DNA from: Steroidobacteraceae bacterium
GTDB lineage: Bacteria > Pseudomonadota > Gammaproteobacteria > Steroidobacterales > Steroidobacteraceae
Reading direction: 5' to 3'
Assembly: GCA_025451845.1 (NCBI GenBank)
Contig: JANWJS010000033.1
Location: forward strand, 1 to 64,000
DNA length: 64,000 nt
This document shows positions 9,169-18,933 of the stretch, piece after piece. The notes below the pieces were generated by a model, which worked only from the letters and a program-made list of their open reading frames with translations, was not told where the DNA came from and searched no databases. Positions within the stretch are counted from its first letter, which is position 1, and each line of letters begins with the position of its first letter. The position numbers were made by a program, and so were the translations under genes.

Positions 9169-10599
9169 ATGCTCCGCGGTGCCCTCGAGTCGCCAGACGG
9201 CTCGCCGACGATCCCCACAGCGGTGAGCCGGCGGTTGCGGCGGCGGCTGCTCCTGATCAGCCTGGTCGCGACCCTCGGCGGCCTGCTCTTCGGGTACGAC
9301 ACCGGCGTGGTGAACGGTGCGCTCCTATACATGGGTCGCGACCTGCGGCTGACACCGGCCGATGAGGGCTTGATCACCGCCGCGCTGCTGTTGGGGGCGG
9401 CGCTCGGATCGCTCCTCGCCGGCAGGCTCGCGGACCGGATCGGCCGCCGGCACACCCTGTGGCTGTTGGGCGGCACCTTCGTCGCCGGAGCGATCGCCTG
9501 CGCCCTGGCGCCCGACCGCTCGGCGCTCGCCGCATTCCGCTTTCTGCTCGGGCTCGCCGTCGGTGGCGCGTCCGTCGTCGTGCCAACCTATCTCGCGGAG
9601 CTCGCCCCACCCGCCATCCGCGGCCGGCTGGTGACGCAGAACGAGCTGATGATCGTCTCGGGTCAACTGCTCGCCTTTGCCGTCAATGCCGTGATCGCCC
9701 ATGGATGGGGTGAATCGCATACTGTCTGGCGCTGGATGTTGGGGGTGGCCGCGCTGCCGGGCATCGCACTCGGCGTCGGCTCCGTGTTTCTGCCGGAGAG
9801 CCCGCGCTGGCTGATCGCGCGGGCCCGCTCCGCCGAGGCGGAGGCGGTGCTCGGCCAGCTGCGCCCGCCCGAAACGGCGGCGCTCGAGGCGCGCTCCATC
9901 GCCGCTCTCGCCGCGGCGGAGGCCGCCTCCGATATCCAGGGCTGGGCGGCGCTGCGCATCCCCTGGGTAAGAGCTGTGCTGCTGGTCGGCATCGGCATCG
10001 GCATCGTTCAGCAGGTGACCGGCGTCAACTCCATTATGTACTACGGCACGCAGATCCTGTCGCGGTCCGGTCTCGGGATCCAGGGCGCGCTGCTCGCCAA
10101 TGTGCTGAACGGGGTCATTTCCGTGCTCGCCACGTTCATCGGCATCGCGCTCGTCGGCCGGACCGGCAGGCGGCCCATGCTGGTCATCGGACTCATCGGC
10201 ACGACCTCCTCGCTCCTGCTGCTGGGGGTCGTGTCGCTGCTCTTCCAGCCCTCCCCCTCGCTCGCGTATCTCGTGCTCGCCGCCATGTCGCTCTTCCTCT
10301 GCTTCCAGCAGGGGTTCGTCTCGCCGGTGACCTGGCTGCTCCTCTCTGAGATCTTCCCACTCAAGGTACGCGGCCTCGGCATGGGCGGGGCCACCCTGGT
10401 GCTCTGGGGCGCGAATTTCGTGGTCGCCTTCTCCTTCCCGCAGCTCGTGGCGCGGTTCGGAGTCTCCTCGACCTTCTTCGGCTTCGTAGTGGTGGGACTC
10501 CTCGCCGTCGCGTTCTCGGCCCGCTACGTGCCTGAAACCGGCGGCCGCTCGCTGGAGGCGATCGAGGAGCTGCTGCAGCGGCGTTATACGGACCCTTAG
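9169..10599 (+). CDS. MFS sugar-porter, probable myo-inositol:H+ symporter
   Basis: 476 aa, 12 predicted membrane segments, major facilitator sugar-porter subfamily. Signature segments are GGLLFGYDTGVVNGALL, GRLADRIGRRHTL, PESPRWLIARARS, QQVTGVNSIMYYGTQI and the C-terminal PETGGRSLEAIEELL. The track uses TTG 9118, but GGGAGG at 9154-9159 sits 9 bp before ATG 9169, so 9169 is chosen. Position next to the regulator and iolG makes inositol the likely substrate (IolT/ITR-like); the sequence alone does not exclude hexoses. Confidence 0.85.
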   Translation: MLRGALESPDGSPTIPTAVSRRLRRRLLLISLVATLGGLLFGYDTGVVNGALLYMGRDLRLTPADEGLITAALLLGAALGSLLAGRLADRIGRRHTLWLLGGTFVAGAIACALAPDRSALAAFRFLLGLAVGGASVVVPTYLAELAPPAIRGRLVTQNELMIVSGQLLAFAVNAVIAHGWGESHTVWRWMLGVAALPGIALGVGSVFLPESPRWLIARARSAEAEAVLGQLRPPETAALEARSIAALAAAEAASDIQGWAALRIPWVRAVLLVGIGIGIVQQVTGVNSIMYYGTQILSRSGLGIQGALLANVLNGVISVLATFIGIALVGRTGRRPMLVIGLIGTTSSLLLLGVVSLLFQPSPSLAYLVLAAMSLFLCFQQGFVSPVTWLLLSEIFPLKVRGLGMGGATLVLWGANFVVAFSFPQLVARFGVSSTFFGFVVVGLLAVAFSARYVPETGGRSLEAIEELLQRRYTDP

Positions 10600-10620
10600 A
10601 CCAGACGCAGGGCTTGCGTC

Positions 10621-10637
10621 CGCCGCCACAGGCGGCG
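10621..10637. terminator. GC hairpin between convergent genes
   Basis: CGCCGCC-ACA-GGCGGCG forms a 7-bp stem with a 3-nt loop between the convergent MFS and TonB-receptor genes. There is no T-tract, so intrinsic termination is uncertain; it could serve both transcripts or simply be structure. Confidence 0.3.
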
Positions 10638-10711
10638 AGCGGGGAGCGACAAGCCGGCTTTTGGCTCGCCGCGCCCTGGCCGGGCAGGATGCCCGGATCC
10701 CGCGCCATCAG

Positions 10712-13435
10712 CTAGAACTTGTAGGTCGCGGAGAGATTGACCTCCCTACCCTCGTAGGGACGGGCCAGAACGACGTTGCCAACACCGATCGCGCGGCCGA
10801 ACTCGCGTGCATTGCCCTCGGTCAATGCGATCGCGTTCGTCAGGTTGGTCCCCTGCACCCGAAACGTCCAGTTATTGCCCAGATCGGTCAGGATACCGCC
10901 GCTCAGCATGTTGTAGGTGCCCAGAGGCTGCTGACCGTAGGTGTCGTTGAAGCGCTGACCCACGTGCTCGAAGGTGAGCCAGGCGGTCACGTCGCCCCAA
11001 GGAACGTTCGCGGAATAGCTCGGCGTCAAGCGGACCTGGAACTTCGGCTGCCGTTGCAGCGGCGCGCCATTGATGAACACGCACTGATGATTGCCGTAGA
11101 TGTCGATGAACGCCAGGCACGAGCGGTTGTTCGTGTAGTGGCCGTCCATGTAATCGCCCACGATCCGCAGCGTGAGTCCAGCGAACGGTCCGATGTAGCC
11201 GTCCACGTCGAAGCCGTTGGCCGTCGATCCGTAAGTGCCATATCCGCCCGCAATGGGCACGCCGGAGAGATCGGATTCCTGGTAGAAGATGCCGTCGAAG
11301 GTGCGGTGGTAGCCGCTGAGGTCGAGATACAGGTAGTGAGCCTGAAACTTGTAGCCGACCTCGTAGTTGTGCGCAGTCTCGATCGGGTGGAACGTAGGCG
11401 GCTTGTTGTGGGCGGTGTTCGCGATGTCGTCGAAGGCCAGGAAATGAACGCCGTTATTGACCCGCACGTAAGCGCTCATGTTGCTCGAGAAGGTGTAGTT
11501 CAACCCGGCAGTGAACGTAGTCTTCGTGCGCGCATAGTGCTCGAAATCGAAGGTGCCGTTGCAGATGGGCACCTTGTTGTCGTACACGTCGAAGGTCGAG
11601 CCGAGCTGCTGATTGCTGGTCTGGCAGGTGCGCTGGTGCAGGTCGATGTGCTCGAGGCGAGCGCCGGCGTCGACCAGCACCGGCCCGAGGCGCCAGCTGT
11701 CGCTGAAATAGGGCGCGATATTGCGGCCATCGCCATGGCGCCCGGGGGTGTTGTAAGTGCCGTTCTCGTTGACGATGCCCTGGGGGCTGGTGAGATTATA
11801 GGTCTGGCCGATTTGGCCGCCGTTTGCGGCGTTTCCCACGTAGTTCAGGGCGATCATCCGGGCATTGGATGTGGCCGTCATCAGCGCGCTGTCCGCCGCC
11901 CATTTGTCGTTGTCGGTGTAGAACGCCACGTACACCCCGGCGGTCAGCGAATTGCCGTCGAAGATCTCGCGGGTCACCCGGAACTCGTCGGTGACGTTCT
12001 GTATCGATTTCTGGATCAGGTGGTAGCTCATCTGCACGACGTTCGCGGAGAGCGGCACGGGCGCTCCGCTGCCGGCATAGGTCGCCTGGATGCCGTAGGC
12101 GTTCGGGTCGAATCCCTTGCCGCCGTTCAGGTTGTTTCCGTCTATGGGAGTGGTGCCGGCGGCACCACTGCACCAGCCGGTCGGCTCCGGCACCTTGCAG
12201 CCGTAAAGATACATGCTCAGGGGGCGCGGGTTGGGACCGGAGAACCACCCGTTGGTATCGAGGCCGCCGCCGTCGGCGAGGAAGCCGTTGTGCAATGTCC
12301 AGCCGCCGATGTGCTGATCGTAATTGACGCCGAAGTAGTAGAGGTTGCTGCCGCGGCCGTTGGCGAGATTCGCGTTCATGAAGCCGCCGCTGAAGGGATC
12401 GGCGAGCGTCAGATTCTGGTTGGCGTAGCCGTTGAACGTGCCGGTGAGCGGATTGAAACCCGGATAGCCGGAGAGCGATCCGCTCGGGCTCTGGACCAAC
12501 GGGATGGGTGTGATGTACTCGTCTTTTTCATCGAGCGCGCGCGCCCATGCCGTCACCGTACCCCCGCTGATGTCGTGCGTCAGGGTGGCGGTGAACTGAC
12601 CGCCGTCGATAGCGTCGAACTGCGGGTCGCGAACCCCGTGTGACACGTTGTAATAGCCGCCCGCGCTGCCATACCAGCCGTCGGCGATCTTGAAGCCGTC
12701 GTAGGCGTCGCCACGCCACATGCCCTCGGTCCCATACGTGGCCTCCACCAGCCCGCCCGGTGAGTTCTTGCCGTTCTTGAGGATGTAATTGGCTGTGCCG
12801 CCGAACTGGCCGGGGCCGAACACCACGGAGGGTCCGCCCTGCACCACCTCGACACGCTCGATCGTCTCATCGAGACGGTACAGCGAGCTCGAATCCATGT
12901 AGGCGAGGTTGGGCGCACCGTAGAGCGGCAGGCCCTGGATCATGTTGGTGAAGAACGGCGAATCGCCACCGCTCGGGTAGCCTGCCACCTCGATGTTGGC
13001 GCCGGTCTGGCCACCCGAGGCCTCCGGCCAGATGCCGGGGGCTATCTTGAGGATGTCGGCGGAGCTGAGCGGGTTCGACTCCTTGATCAGCTCGCTATCG
13101 GCGGCGACGACGTTGTAGCTCGCATCGAGCTTTCTCACCTGTGTCGCGGTGGCGGTCACCACGACTTCCTGCAGGTTCTGTGAAGTCTGCGCCGAGCCGA
13201 CGGGCTGCGTGGACGGCGCGTTCTGCGCGCCAGCCGCCGCGTTCTGCGCATGCGCCGGAACCGCCAGGCCGGTCCCGCCGAGAATGCCGGCGACTACGGC
13301 TGCGACGCTGCCCGCACGGGGGCCCCTGAAGCGGGAGCGCTGCCAGGTCGCGGAAGGGGAACTGATGCTGTCGGCAAGGCGGTGCGACGGCCGGACGGAC
13401 TGCGCGCTCTTGCCGGGCACTCTGTTGGTTCTCAT
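10712..13435 (-). CDS. TonB-dependent receptor
   Basis: Outer-membrane active transporter, about 907 aa. N-terminus has a long basic region, a signal sequence (SVAAVVAGILGGTGLAVPAHAQ), a TonB-box-like LQEVVVTATA, a plug domain (NPLSSADILKIAPGIWPEASGG to VEVVQGGPSVVFGPGQFGGTANYILK) and a 22-strand barrel ending LSATYKF. The track starts at TTG 13453; ATG 13435 sits about 9 bp after GGGGGAG and is preferred, with ATG 13441 as the alternative. Divergent from the glycoside cassette, with a matching promoter element 43-50 bp upstream. Likely imports the oligosaccharide or glycoside used by that cassette; the substrate is not readable from sequence. Confidence 0.88.
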   Translation of the reverse strand: MRTNRVPGKSAQSVRPSHRLADSISSPSATWQRSRFRGPRAGSVAAVVAGILGGTGLAVPAHAQNAAAGAQNAPSTQPVGSAQTSQNLQEVVVTATATQVRKLDASYNVVAADSELIKESNPLSSADILKIAPGIWPEASGGQTGANIEVAGYPSGGDSPFFTNMIQGLPLYGAPNLAYMDSSSLYRLDETIERVEVVQGGPSVVFGPGQFGGTANYILKNGKNSPGGLVEATYGTEGMWRGDAYDGFKIADGWYGSAGGYYNVSHGVRDPQFDAIDGGQFTATLTHDISGGTVTAWARALDEKDEYITPIPLVQSPSGSLSGYPGFNPLTGTFNGYANQNLTLADPFSGGFMNANLANGRGSNLYYFGVNYDQHIGGWTLHNGFLADGGGLDTNGWFSGPNPRPLSMYLYGCKVPEPTGWCSGAAGTTPIDGNNLNGGKGFDPNAYGIQATYAGSGAPVPLSANVVQMSYHLIQKSIQNVTDEFRVTREIFDGNSLTAGVYVAFYTDNDKWAADSALMTATSNARMIALNYVGNAANGGQIGQTYNLTSPQGIVNENGTYNTPGRHGDGRNIAPYFSDSWRLGPVLVDAGARLEHIDLHQRTCQTSNQQLGSTFDVYDNKVPICNGTFDFEHYARTKTTFTAGLNYTFSSNMSAYVRVNNGVHFLAFDDIANTAHNKPPTFHPIETAHNYEVGYKFQAHYLYLDLSGYHRTFDGIFYQESDLSGVPIAGGYGTYGSTANGFDVDGYIGPFAGLTLRIVGDYMDGHYTNNRSCLAFIDIYGNHQCVFINGAPLQRQPKFQVRLTPSYSANVPWGDVTAWLTFEHVGQRFNDTYGQQPLGTYNMLSGGILTDLGNNWTFRVQGTNLTNAIALTEGNAREFGRAIGVGNVVLARPYEGREVNLSATYKF

Positions 13436-13483
13436 CGGCATGCACTCCCCCAATGACCAGTGGCGGGAGCATACTGTAATGAA

Positions 13484-13518
13484 AATTTCGCTGTCAAGAT
13501 CATTGGAACAGGCATTTT
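13484..13518 (-). promoter_or_regulatory. Shared promoter/operator element, copy next to TonB receptor
   Basis: Plus strand: AATTTCGCTGTCAA (13484-13497), 7 bp, GGAA (13505-13508), N6, TTTT (13515-13518). Read toward the receptor on the minus strand it contains TTGACAGCGAAATT. The flanking TACTGTAAT (13472-13480) also occurs upstream of iolC. A second copy with identical internal spacing faces the MFS gene 310 bp away. Confidence 0.55.
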
Positions 13519-13806
13519 GAGGCGACGGGAGCGGCTACGCTACCGCGCAATTGTTTCCGAGCGACTACAATTCGATGGGACGATGTTCGGTGGCCGCGCG
13601 AGGCGCGCAGGCCGGAGCCGCGGCGCCCGCTCGAGCCCGACGTGTAATCAAGGGCTTAGCATTGAAAGGGCTGGAGATGAGCTTCATCGGGCCCGACTTC
13701 ATCGCCGCGCCCGGGCCCATGGAAGCGGCGCGTCGCGCTGACCGACGTCGGGGTCATGGCGCTCGCGTGCAGCAACCGCGAAGCCGCGCGGCGGCGCGCT
13801 CCGCGC

Positions 13807-13841
13807 GAAACAAATATTCCACGGCTTTTGACAGCGAAATT
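13807..13841 (+). promoter_or_regulatory. Shared promoter/operator element, copy next to glycoside cassette
   Basis: Plus strand TTGACAGCGAAATT (13828-13841), the exact complement of the 14-mer at 13484-13497. The complement of GGAA-N6-TTTC lies at 13807-13820, again separated by 7 bp. TTGACA may serve as the -35; a convincing -10 was not found. It lies 112 bp before the MFS start, in the same relative orientation as the other copy has to its gene. Confidence 0.55.
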
Positions 13842-13952
13842 GCCATGCAATAACCTTCGCGCGATGCGATTGCGGGCGACACCACCGGACCGGCTGCGAT
13901 GCACCGCGCTCGCGCTCTACGACTGAGGCACCCTCTCGTGCTGACGAACACC

Positions 13953-15176
13953 ATGAAGCTGCGCTTGAACGCGATGATGTTCATGGAGTTCTTTACGTGG
14001 GGCGGGTGGTTCGTCACCATGGGAAGCTTTCTCACCGGCAACCTGCACACCACGGGGGCGCAGAACGGGATCGCCTATTCGACGCAGGCGTGGGGCGCGA
14101 TCATCGCGCCCTTCCTCGTGGGCCTGATCGCCGATCGCTATTTTCACGCGGAACGGCTGCTCGGCATCATCCACATCGCCGGCGGCGTGCTGATGCTGAT
14201 GCTGGCGCGCGCGCATGACTTCGCGCACTTCTATCCGTACCTGCTGGCGTACATGATTATCTACATGCCTACGCTGGCGCTGGTCAATGCAGTCTCATTC
14301 CGGCAGATGGACGTGCCGGCGCGGGACTTCCCCAAGGTGCGCGTATGGGGAACGATCGGGTGGATCGTCGCGGGCCTGCTGATCAGCTACGTGTTTGGAT
14401 GGGACTCGCCCGGGCCGCTCGCGCAGGGTGCACTGCAGCATACCTTCGCGATGTGCGCCGTGAGCTCCTTCTTGCTCGGCGTTTATAGCTTCACGCTGCC
14501 GCGCACTCCGCCGCTCGGCGCTACCCAAGGGAGGCGGAGCCTGGGCAGTGTGCTCGGCTTCGATGCTTTGGAGATGCTGCGCGAGCGCAATTTCGCCGTT
14601 TTCTTCTTCGCCTCGATCCTGATCTGCGTACCGCTCGCGTTTTATTATTCGGACGCCAACCAGTTCCTGACCGAGATCCATATTGCGCACGCGGCGGGAA
14701 AGCAGACGCTGGGGCAGGCGTCAGAGCTCTGCTTCATGCTGCTACTGCCACTCTTTCTCAAGCGTTACGGAATGAAGACGACGCTGCTCATAGGCATGGT
14801 CGCGTGGGCATGCCGATATGCGCTCTTCTCGCTCGGAGATGCCTCGCACCTGGAGTGGCTGCTGCTCGTCGGGATCGCCCTGCACGGGCCCTGCTATGAC
14901 TTCTTCTTCGTCTCCGGCCAGATCTACACGGATACCCGCGCCGGCCCGCAGAGACAGGCGGCCGCTCAGGGGCTCATCACGCTGGCCACCTACGGTGTCG
15001 GGATGCTGATCGGATTCTCCGCCGCAGGCTTCATCACCGACCGCTACAGCGTGGCGGCCGGCCACGACTGGGTCACTGTCTGGGCCTATCCCGCGGTGTT
15101 TGCGTTCGCGGTGGCGGTGCTCTTCCTATTCTGGTTCCGCAACGAGCGGCTCGCGCATGCCATCCCCCAGCACTAG
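13953..15176 (+). CDS. MFS transporter, nucleoside:H+ symporter-like (NupG/YegT type)
   Basis: 407 aa, 12 predicted membrane segments. Starts [27 protein letters not shown], the typical N-terminus of the nucleoside:H+ symporter family, with [27 protein letters not shown] in the middle and [24 protein letters not shown] near the end. ATG 13953 is chosen over the track start 13899 because conserved sequence begins there. Relatives often sit beside sugar isomerase, oxidoreductase and DUF1080 genes and probably carry sugars or glycosides rather than nucleosides. First gene of a five-gene plus-strand cassette. Confidence 0.8.
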   Translation: MKLRLNAMMFMEFFTWGGWFVTMGSFLTGNLHTTGAQNGIAYSTQAWGAIIAPFLVGLIADRYFHAERLLGIIHIAGGVLMLMLARAHDFAHFYPYLLAYMIIYMPTLALVNAVSFRQMDVPARDFPKVRVWGTIGWIVAGLLISYVFGWDSPGPLAQGALQHTFAMCAVSSFLLGVYSFTLPRTPPLGATQGRRSLGSVLGFDALEMLRERNFAVFFFASILICVPLAFYYSDANQFLTEIHIAHAAGKQTLGQASELCFMLLLPLFLKRYGMKTTLLIGMVAWACRYALFSLGDASHLEWLLLVGIALHGPCYDFFFVSGQIYTDTRAGPQRQAAAQGLITLATYGVGMLIGFSAAGFITDRYSVAAGHDWVTVWAYPAVFAFAVAVLFLFWFRNERLAHAIPQH

Positions 15177-15231
15177 CCCCGGCCCGGGTGGGCCGGCAAG
15201 CACGGCCGCCGGCTCGTTCCGGCCGCGGCCC

Positions 15232-16443
15232 ATGAAACTCAGCATCCTCACGGCGGCGCTGCAGGAGCTGACTCCCCGGGATCTGCGGGAAGCGGATCCC
15301 GATCTCGCCATCGAGGAGTGGCTGGCGTTCGCAGCGCAGATCGGCGCGCCGAACATCGAGCTGTCATGCGCCCTGCACCCCACGCAGAGCGACGTTCCGG
15401 CCGCGGCGCTGCTCGATCCGGTCGCCAACACGCTGGATCTGCGCAAACCCTTCACGCCGGCTCGGGCGGCGCGGACGCAGAGCGCGATGCGCGCCACCGG
15501 CGTGGGCCTCTCGGAGCTCGGCTACTTCGACAATATGCTGGCGGCCGACGAAAAGGCGCGCGCGACCAAACACGAACTGATGCTCCGCGTCTTCGATGCC
15601 GCGGTACTGCTGCATTGCGACGCGGTAGTAGGCTTCGTCGGACGCAACCCGAGGATCGGCCTGGACGCCAACCTCGATATGTTCGAGGAGATATTCGTTC
15701 CGCTGCTGCGGGAAGCCAAGGCACGGGGGCTGACGTATCTGGTAGAGCAGTGCCCGATGCCGGGATGGACCGTCTCGGATTCATGGCACAACCAGATCGC
15801 CTATGCGCCCGGCCCCTGGATCGCGCTCCACCGCATCTGCGAGCGGCACGGCGTCGGCGATCAGTTCCGCATTCATTACGATCCCTCGCACGCGATCCTC
15901 ATGGGGCAGGACTCGCGCTCGGTATTCCAGTATCTGCGGGACTGCGGCTACGCCTTCCTCATTCAGCGTTTTCACGTCAAGGGACAGGTGATCGACTCGC
16001 GCGGCATCGCTGCGTGGGGCTATGGCGGCCAGACAATGCAGCGGGGTGACCGCGACGGCGACACGCCACGCGCCAATCCCGCCGAGCAGCTCAACGCCTG
16101 GAAGAAGCAGACGGTTTTCTCGGAGCACGAGCTGCCGGGAACCGCGCGCCACGACCCCCTTGCCTACCTGCAGAACCGGTCCGTGGACTGGCTGGACCAC
16201 CAGCTCGCGGCCCGGGAGCTTCTGGATCTCGATCCGGAGCGGACCTATCTCGTGTTGGAGCATGAGTACCCCAAGGCGCGGGTGCAGGATAAGGCGCTCC
16301 TGGGACCGATTCTCGCCGGCTCGCTCGCTTTTGCGCGTGCGATCGACGAGGCGGCGGCCGCAATGTATGCCTTGCAGCACGAGGTGCTGCCGGCGCGGGG
16401 CATCCCGGCCCAGGGCTTCGGCAGGGAAGCCTACCGAACATGA
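15232..16443 (+). CDS. Sugar phosphate isomerase/epimerase-like TIM barrel protein
   Basis: 403 aa, xylose-isomerase-like AP-endonuclease-2 fold. Visible segments are [59 protein letters not shown] (likely metal Glu), [16 protein letters not shown] (Asp/His ligands), [12 protein letters not shown] and LVLEHEYPK. Members act as metal-dependent isomerases, epimerases or lyases on keto sugars. The track start 15100 overlaps the previous gene; ATG 15232 opens the conserved domain. The cassette suggests it processes a 3-keto sugar or glycoside; the exact reaction is unknown. Confidence 0.75.
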   Translation: MKLSILTAALQELTPRDLREADPDLAIEEWLAFAAQIGAPNIELSCALHPTQSDVPAAALLDPVANTLDLRKPFTPARAARTQSAMRATGVGLSELGYFDNMLAADEKARATKHELMLRVFDAAVLLHCDAVVGFVGRNPRIGLDANLDMFEEIFVPLLREAKARGLTYLVEQCPMPGWTVSDSWHNQIAYAPGPWIALHRICERHGVGDQFRIHYDPSHAILMGQDSRSVFQYLRDCGYAFLIQRFHVKGQVIDSRGIAAWGYGGQTMQRGDRDGDTPRANPAEQLNAWKKQTVFSEHELPGTARHDPLAYLQNRSVDWLDHQLAARELLDLDPERTYLVLEHEYPKARVQDKALLGPILAGSLAFARAIDEAAAAMYALQHEVLPARGIPAQGFGREAYRT

Positions 16444-16471
16444 GCTGACTTCAGCGAAGGAGCATTGATCG

Positions 16472-18274
16472 ATGCCATTCGTGACTGCAAGCACGCAACG
16501 CGAAGCCTACGACGTCATCATCGTAGGGTCCGGCGCAGGTGGAGGACAGGCCGCCTACACCTTATGCATGGAAGGCGTGCGCGTGCTGATGCTCGAGGCC
16601 GGCCGCCGGTACACACCGGCGAGCGAGAGCCCGATGTTTCAGACCCCGGACATGGCGCCCCTCGGCGGCGCGAGCACTCCCGATAAGAATAAGGGCTTTT
16701 ACGACGCCACGCTGGATGGCGGTTGGGATGTGCCCGGCGAGCCTTACGTGTCCGTCCCCGACAAGTGGGGAGCGCAGTTCACCTGGTGGCGGGCCAGGAT
16801 GCTCGGCGGCCGCACCAACCATTGGGGCCGGATATCGCTGCGCAATGGTCCGTATGATTTCAAGCCCCGCAGCCGCGACGGGCTCGGGTTCGACTGGCCG
16901 ATCACCTATGACGACGTCGCGCCCTACTACGACAAGGTGGAGATGCTGATCGGCGTCTACGGCGGCGAGACTTCGCTCGAGAACACGCCGGCCGGACCCG
17001 GCGGGATTCTGCTGCCGCCGCCGAAGCCGATCGTCAGCGATCACCTCCTCATGAAGCGCGCCCCGCGGCTCGGCATCCCGGTGCTGCCGGGGCGGCGAGC
17101 GGTCCTGACGCGTGCTCAGGACCACCGTACCCTCCCAGGCAAGTTGCACCCGGGCAATGCGCGAGCACAGCAGATCCTCGCGGAGGCGATGCGCAAACGC
17201 TCGCCCTGCCTGTGGGCAACGCCATGTGGGCGCGGCTGCGCCGTGGCCGCGAACTACCAGTCCACCACCGTGCATCTACCGCCGGCCCTCGCCACTGGCA
17301 ATCTCGACATCATCACGAACGCGATGGTGTATGAAGTCACGATGGGCAAGAACGGGCGGGCGAACGGCGTTAGATTCGTCGACTCCACAACGGGCCGCCA
17401 CGAGCATGCCGCCGGCCGAGCGGTCGTGCTCGGTGCGAGCGCGTGCGAGAGTGCACGCATCCTGCTCAACTCCCAGAGCGGGCAGTTCCCAAATGGGTTG
17501 GCAAACTCCAGCGGACGCGTCGGCCGTTACGTATTGGATACCGTCGGCAGCTCCGTGAGCGCACAGATCCCGTTGCTCGAGAGTCTGCCGCCCCTCAATG
17601 AGGACGCCGCCGATGGACTGCAGGTCTATGTGCCCTGGTGGCTGTACGAGGAGCAGCTTGCGCATAAGCTCCCGTTCCCACGCGGCTATCACGTCGAGTA
17701 CGGCGGCGGCAAGGGGATGCCCTCCGTCGGGACGTTCGCCGGGCTCGAGTGGCTGACGGGCGGCAGCTACGGGAAGAAGTTCAAGGAGGATGCCCGGCGA
17801 TATTACGGCTCGTTCGTGTACCTGGACGGGCGGGGCGCCATGGTGCCGAACGACAATTCTTATGTCGACATCGATCCCAAGGTGAAGGATAAGTTCGGCA
17901 TCCCGGTGCTGCGCTTCCACTGGCAATGGGGCGATTACGAACAGCGCCAGGCAGTTCACATGCAGCAGACCTTCGGCGCCCTCGTGGCGGCCATGGGCGG
18001 ACGTCTGCAATCACCGATCATCACCGATCCGGTGCAGGCGATCGCCCCTGGCGGATACATGATCCACGAGGTCGGCGGCACCATCATGGGGGCAGAGCCG
18101 CGCAGCTCGGTCACCAACAGGTGGTCGCAGACATGGGACGTGCCGAACCTCTTCGTTGCCGACGGCGGCGTGTTCCCCTACAACGCGGACAAGAACCCGA
18201 CCCTGACCATCATGGCGCTGGCGTGGCGCATGTCCGATCACATCCTGGAACGGATGCGGAGGCGTGAGATATGA
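16472..18274 (+). CDS. GMC-family FAD oxidoreductase
   Basis: 600 aa. FAD-binding VIIVGSGAGGGQAAYTLCMEGVRVLMLEAG at the N-terminus, WWRARMLGGRTNHWGR, the C-terminal IHEVGGTIMGAEPRSSVTN near residue 531 and NPTLTIMALAWRMSDHI near 573 (GMC catalytic His/Asn region). Good ribosome site GAAGGAG before ATG 16472. Its stop overlaps the next gene (ATGA), which encodes a gluconate-2-dehydrogenase subunit-3-like protein, the usual partner for export and electron transfer in glucoside 3-dehydrogenases. Probable role is oxidation of a sugar hydroxyl, likely C3 of a glycoside. No cytochrome subunit is linked here, unlike the second GMC complex. Confidence 0.85.
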   Translation: MPFVTASTQREAYDVIIVGSGAGGGQAAYTLCMEGVRVLMLEAGRRYTPASESPMFQTPDMAPLGGASTPDKNKGFYDATLDGGWDVPGEPYVSVPDKWGAQFTWWRARMLGGRTNHWGRISLRNGPYDFKPRSRDGLGFDWPITYDDVAPYYDKVEMLIGVYGGETSLENTPAGPGGILLPPPKPIVSDHLLMKRAPRLGIPVLPGRRAVLTRAQDHRTLPGKLHPGNARAQQILAEAMRKRSPCLWATPCGRGCAVAANYQSTTVHLPPALATGNLDIITNAMVYEVTMGKNGRANGVRFVDSTTGRHEHAAGRAVVLGASACESARILLNSQSGQFPNGLANSSGRVGRYVLDTVGSSVSAQIPLLESLPPLNEDAADGLQVYVPWWLYEEQLAHKLPFPRGYHVEYGGGKGMPSVGTFAGLEWLTGGSYGKKFKEDARRYYGSFVYLDGRGAMVPNDNSYVDIDPKVKDKFGIPVLRFHWQWGDYEQRQAVHMQQTFGALVAAMGGRLQSPIITDPVQAIAPGGYMIHEVGGTIMGAEPRSSVTNRWSQTWDVPNLFVADGGVFPYNADKNPTLTIMALAWRMSDHILERMRRREI

Positions 18275-18933
18275 CCGACAGGCGTACGACCATCAAGCTG
18301 GTCATCGCGGCGGCGACCGCGCTGCCGGCGCTGCGTGCCCGCGCGAACTACAAACAAAATCTGGAGCCGGGTGCGTCCTCACCCGGATCCCTGCGGCAGT
18401 TCGAGCCTACGATGCAGGGATACGGCCCCGATCCGGATCTGGTCAGGGCTTATGAGAAGGGCGCCTTCTGGCCGTTGACCCTGAATGTGCAGCAGCGGCA
18501 GCTCGCCGCGGCGCTCTGCGACCTCATCATTCCCCGGGACGAGCACTCACCGTCGGCTTCCGCGGTGGGAGTGGTGGACTTCATCGACGAGTGGATCAGC
18601 GCCCCCTATCCACAGCAGCGTGGGGACCGCGTTACGGTGTTGCGCGGATTCGCCTGGCTGGATGAGGAGGCCCGGCATCGTTTCGGGCAGCCGTTCGCGA
18701 AGCTGCACGAGGCGCAGCAGCGCAAGATCTGCGACGGGATCTGCGACATCAGCCGCGCCCCCGCGGCACTGCAGGAACCGGCGCAGTTCTTCGCCGCTTA
18801 TCGCAACCTGACTGCCGCAGGGTTCTATACGACTCTGGCCGGCCGCAAGGACGTCCAGTACATCGGCAACGTGGCGCTCACCCATTTCGACGGGCCGCCC
18901 GTCGAGTTACTCAAAAAGCTGGGACTATCATGA
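18271..18933 (+). CDS. Gluconate 2-dehydrogenase subunit 3-like protein
   Basis: 220 aa. N-terminus DRRTTIKLVIAAATALPALRARA is a twin-arginine-type signal, which can export the folded FAD partner. Mature part contains LAAALCDLIIPRDEHSPSASAVGVVDFIDEWIS and AAGFYTTLAGRKDVQYIGNVALTHFDGPP, characteristic of the gamma subunit of sugar dehydrogenases. Overlaps the GMC gene by 4 bp at its start and the DUF1080 gene by 4 bp at its end, so these three are coupled. Role is the small chaperone/export subunit of the dehydrogenase. Confidence 0.85.
   Translation: MTDRRTTIKLVIAAATALPALRARANYKQNLEPGASSPGSLRQFEPTMQGYGPDPDLVRAYEKGAFWPLTLNVQQRQLAAALCDLIIPRDEHSPSASAVGVVDFIDEWISAPYPQQRGDRVTVLRGFAWLDEEARHRFGQPFAKLHEAQQRKICDGICDISRAPAALQEPAQFFAAYRNLTAAGFYTTLAGRKDVQYIGNVALTHFDGPPVELLKKLGLS

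Larger units (their letters stand above)
13442..13952. other. 511-bp divergent intergenic region
   Basis: Separates the TonB receptor (minus) from the glycoside cassette (plus). It holds the two matching promoter elements annotated at 13484-13518 and 13807-13841. The ORFs listed inside (13460-13853) have no family features and biased composition, so I see no gene in it. Its middle is arginine/alanine-rich when translated, as random GC-rich DNA would be. Confidence 0.6.

Noticed and set aside
9325-10629. 434-codon minus-strand ORF opposite the MFS transporter
   Set aside because: Composition dominated by E/R/H/G, the standard shadow of a hydrophobic membrane protein.
10661-12643. 660-codon plus-strand ORF opposite the TonB receptor
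   Set aside because: Exactly antisense to the receptor barrel; sequence is a valine/arginine-rich mirror of its codon pattern with no domain.
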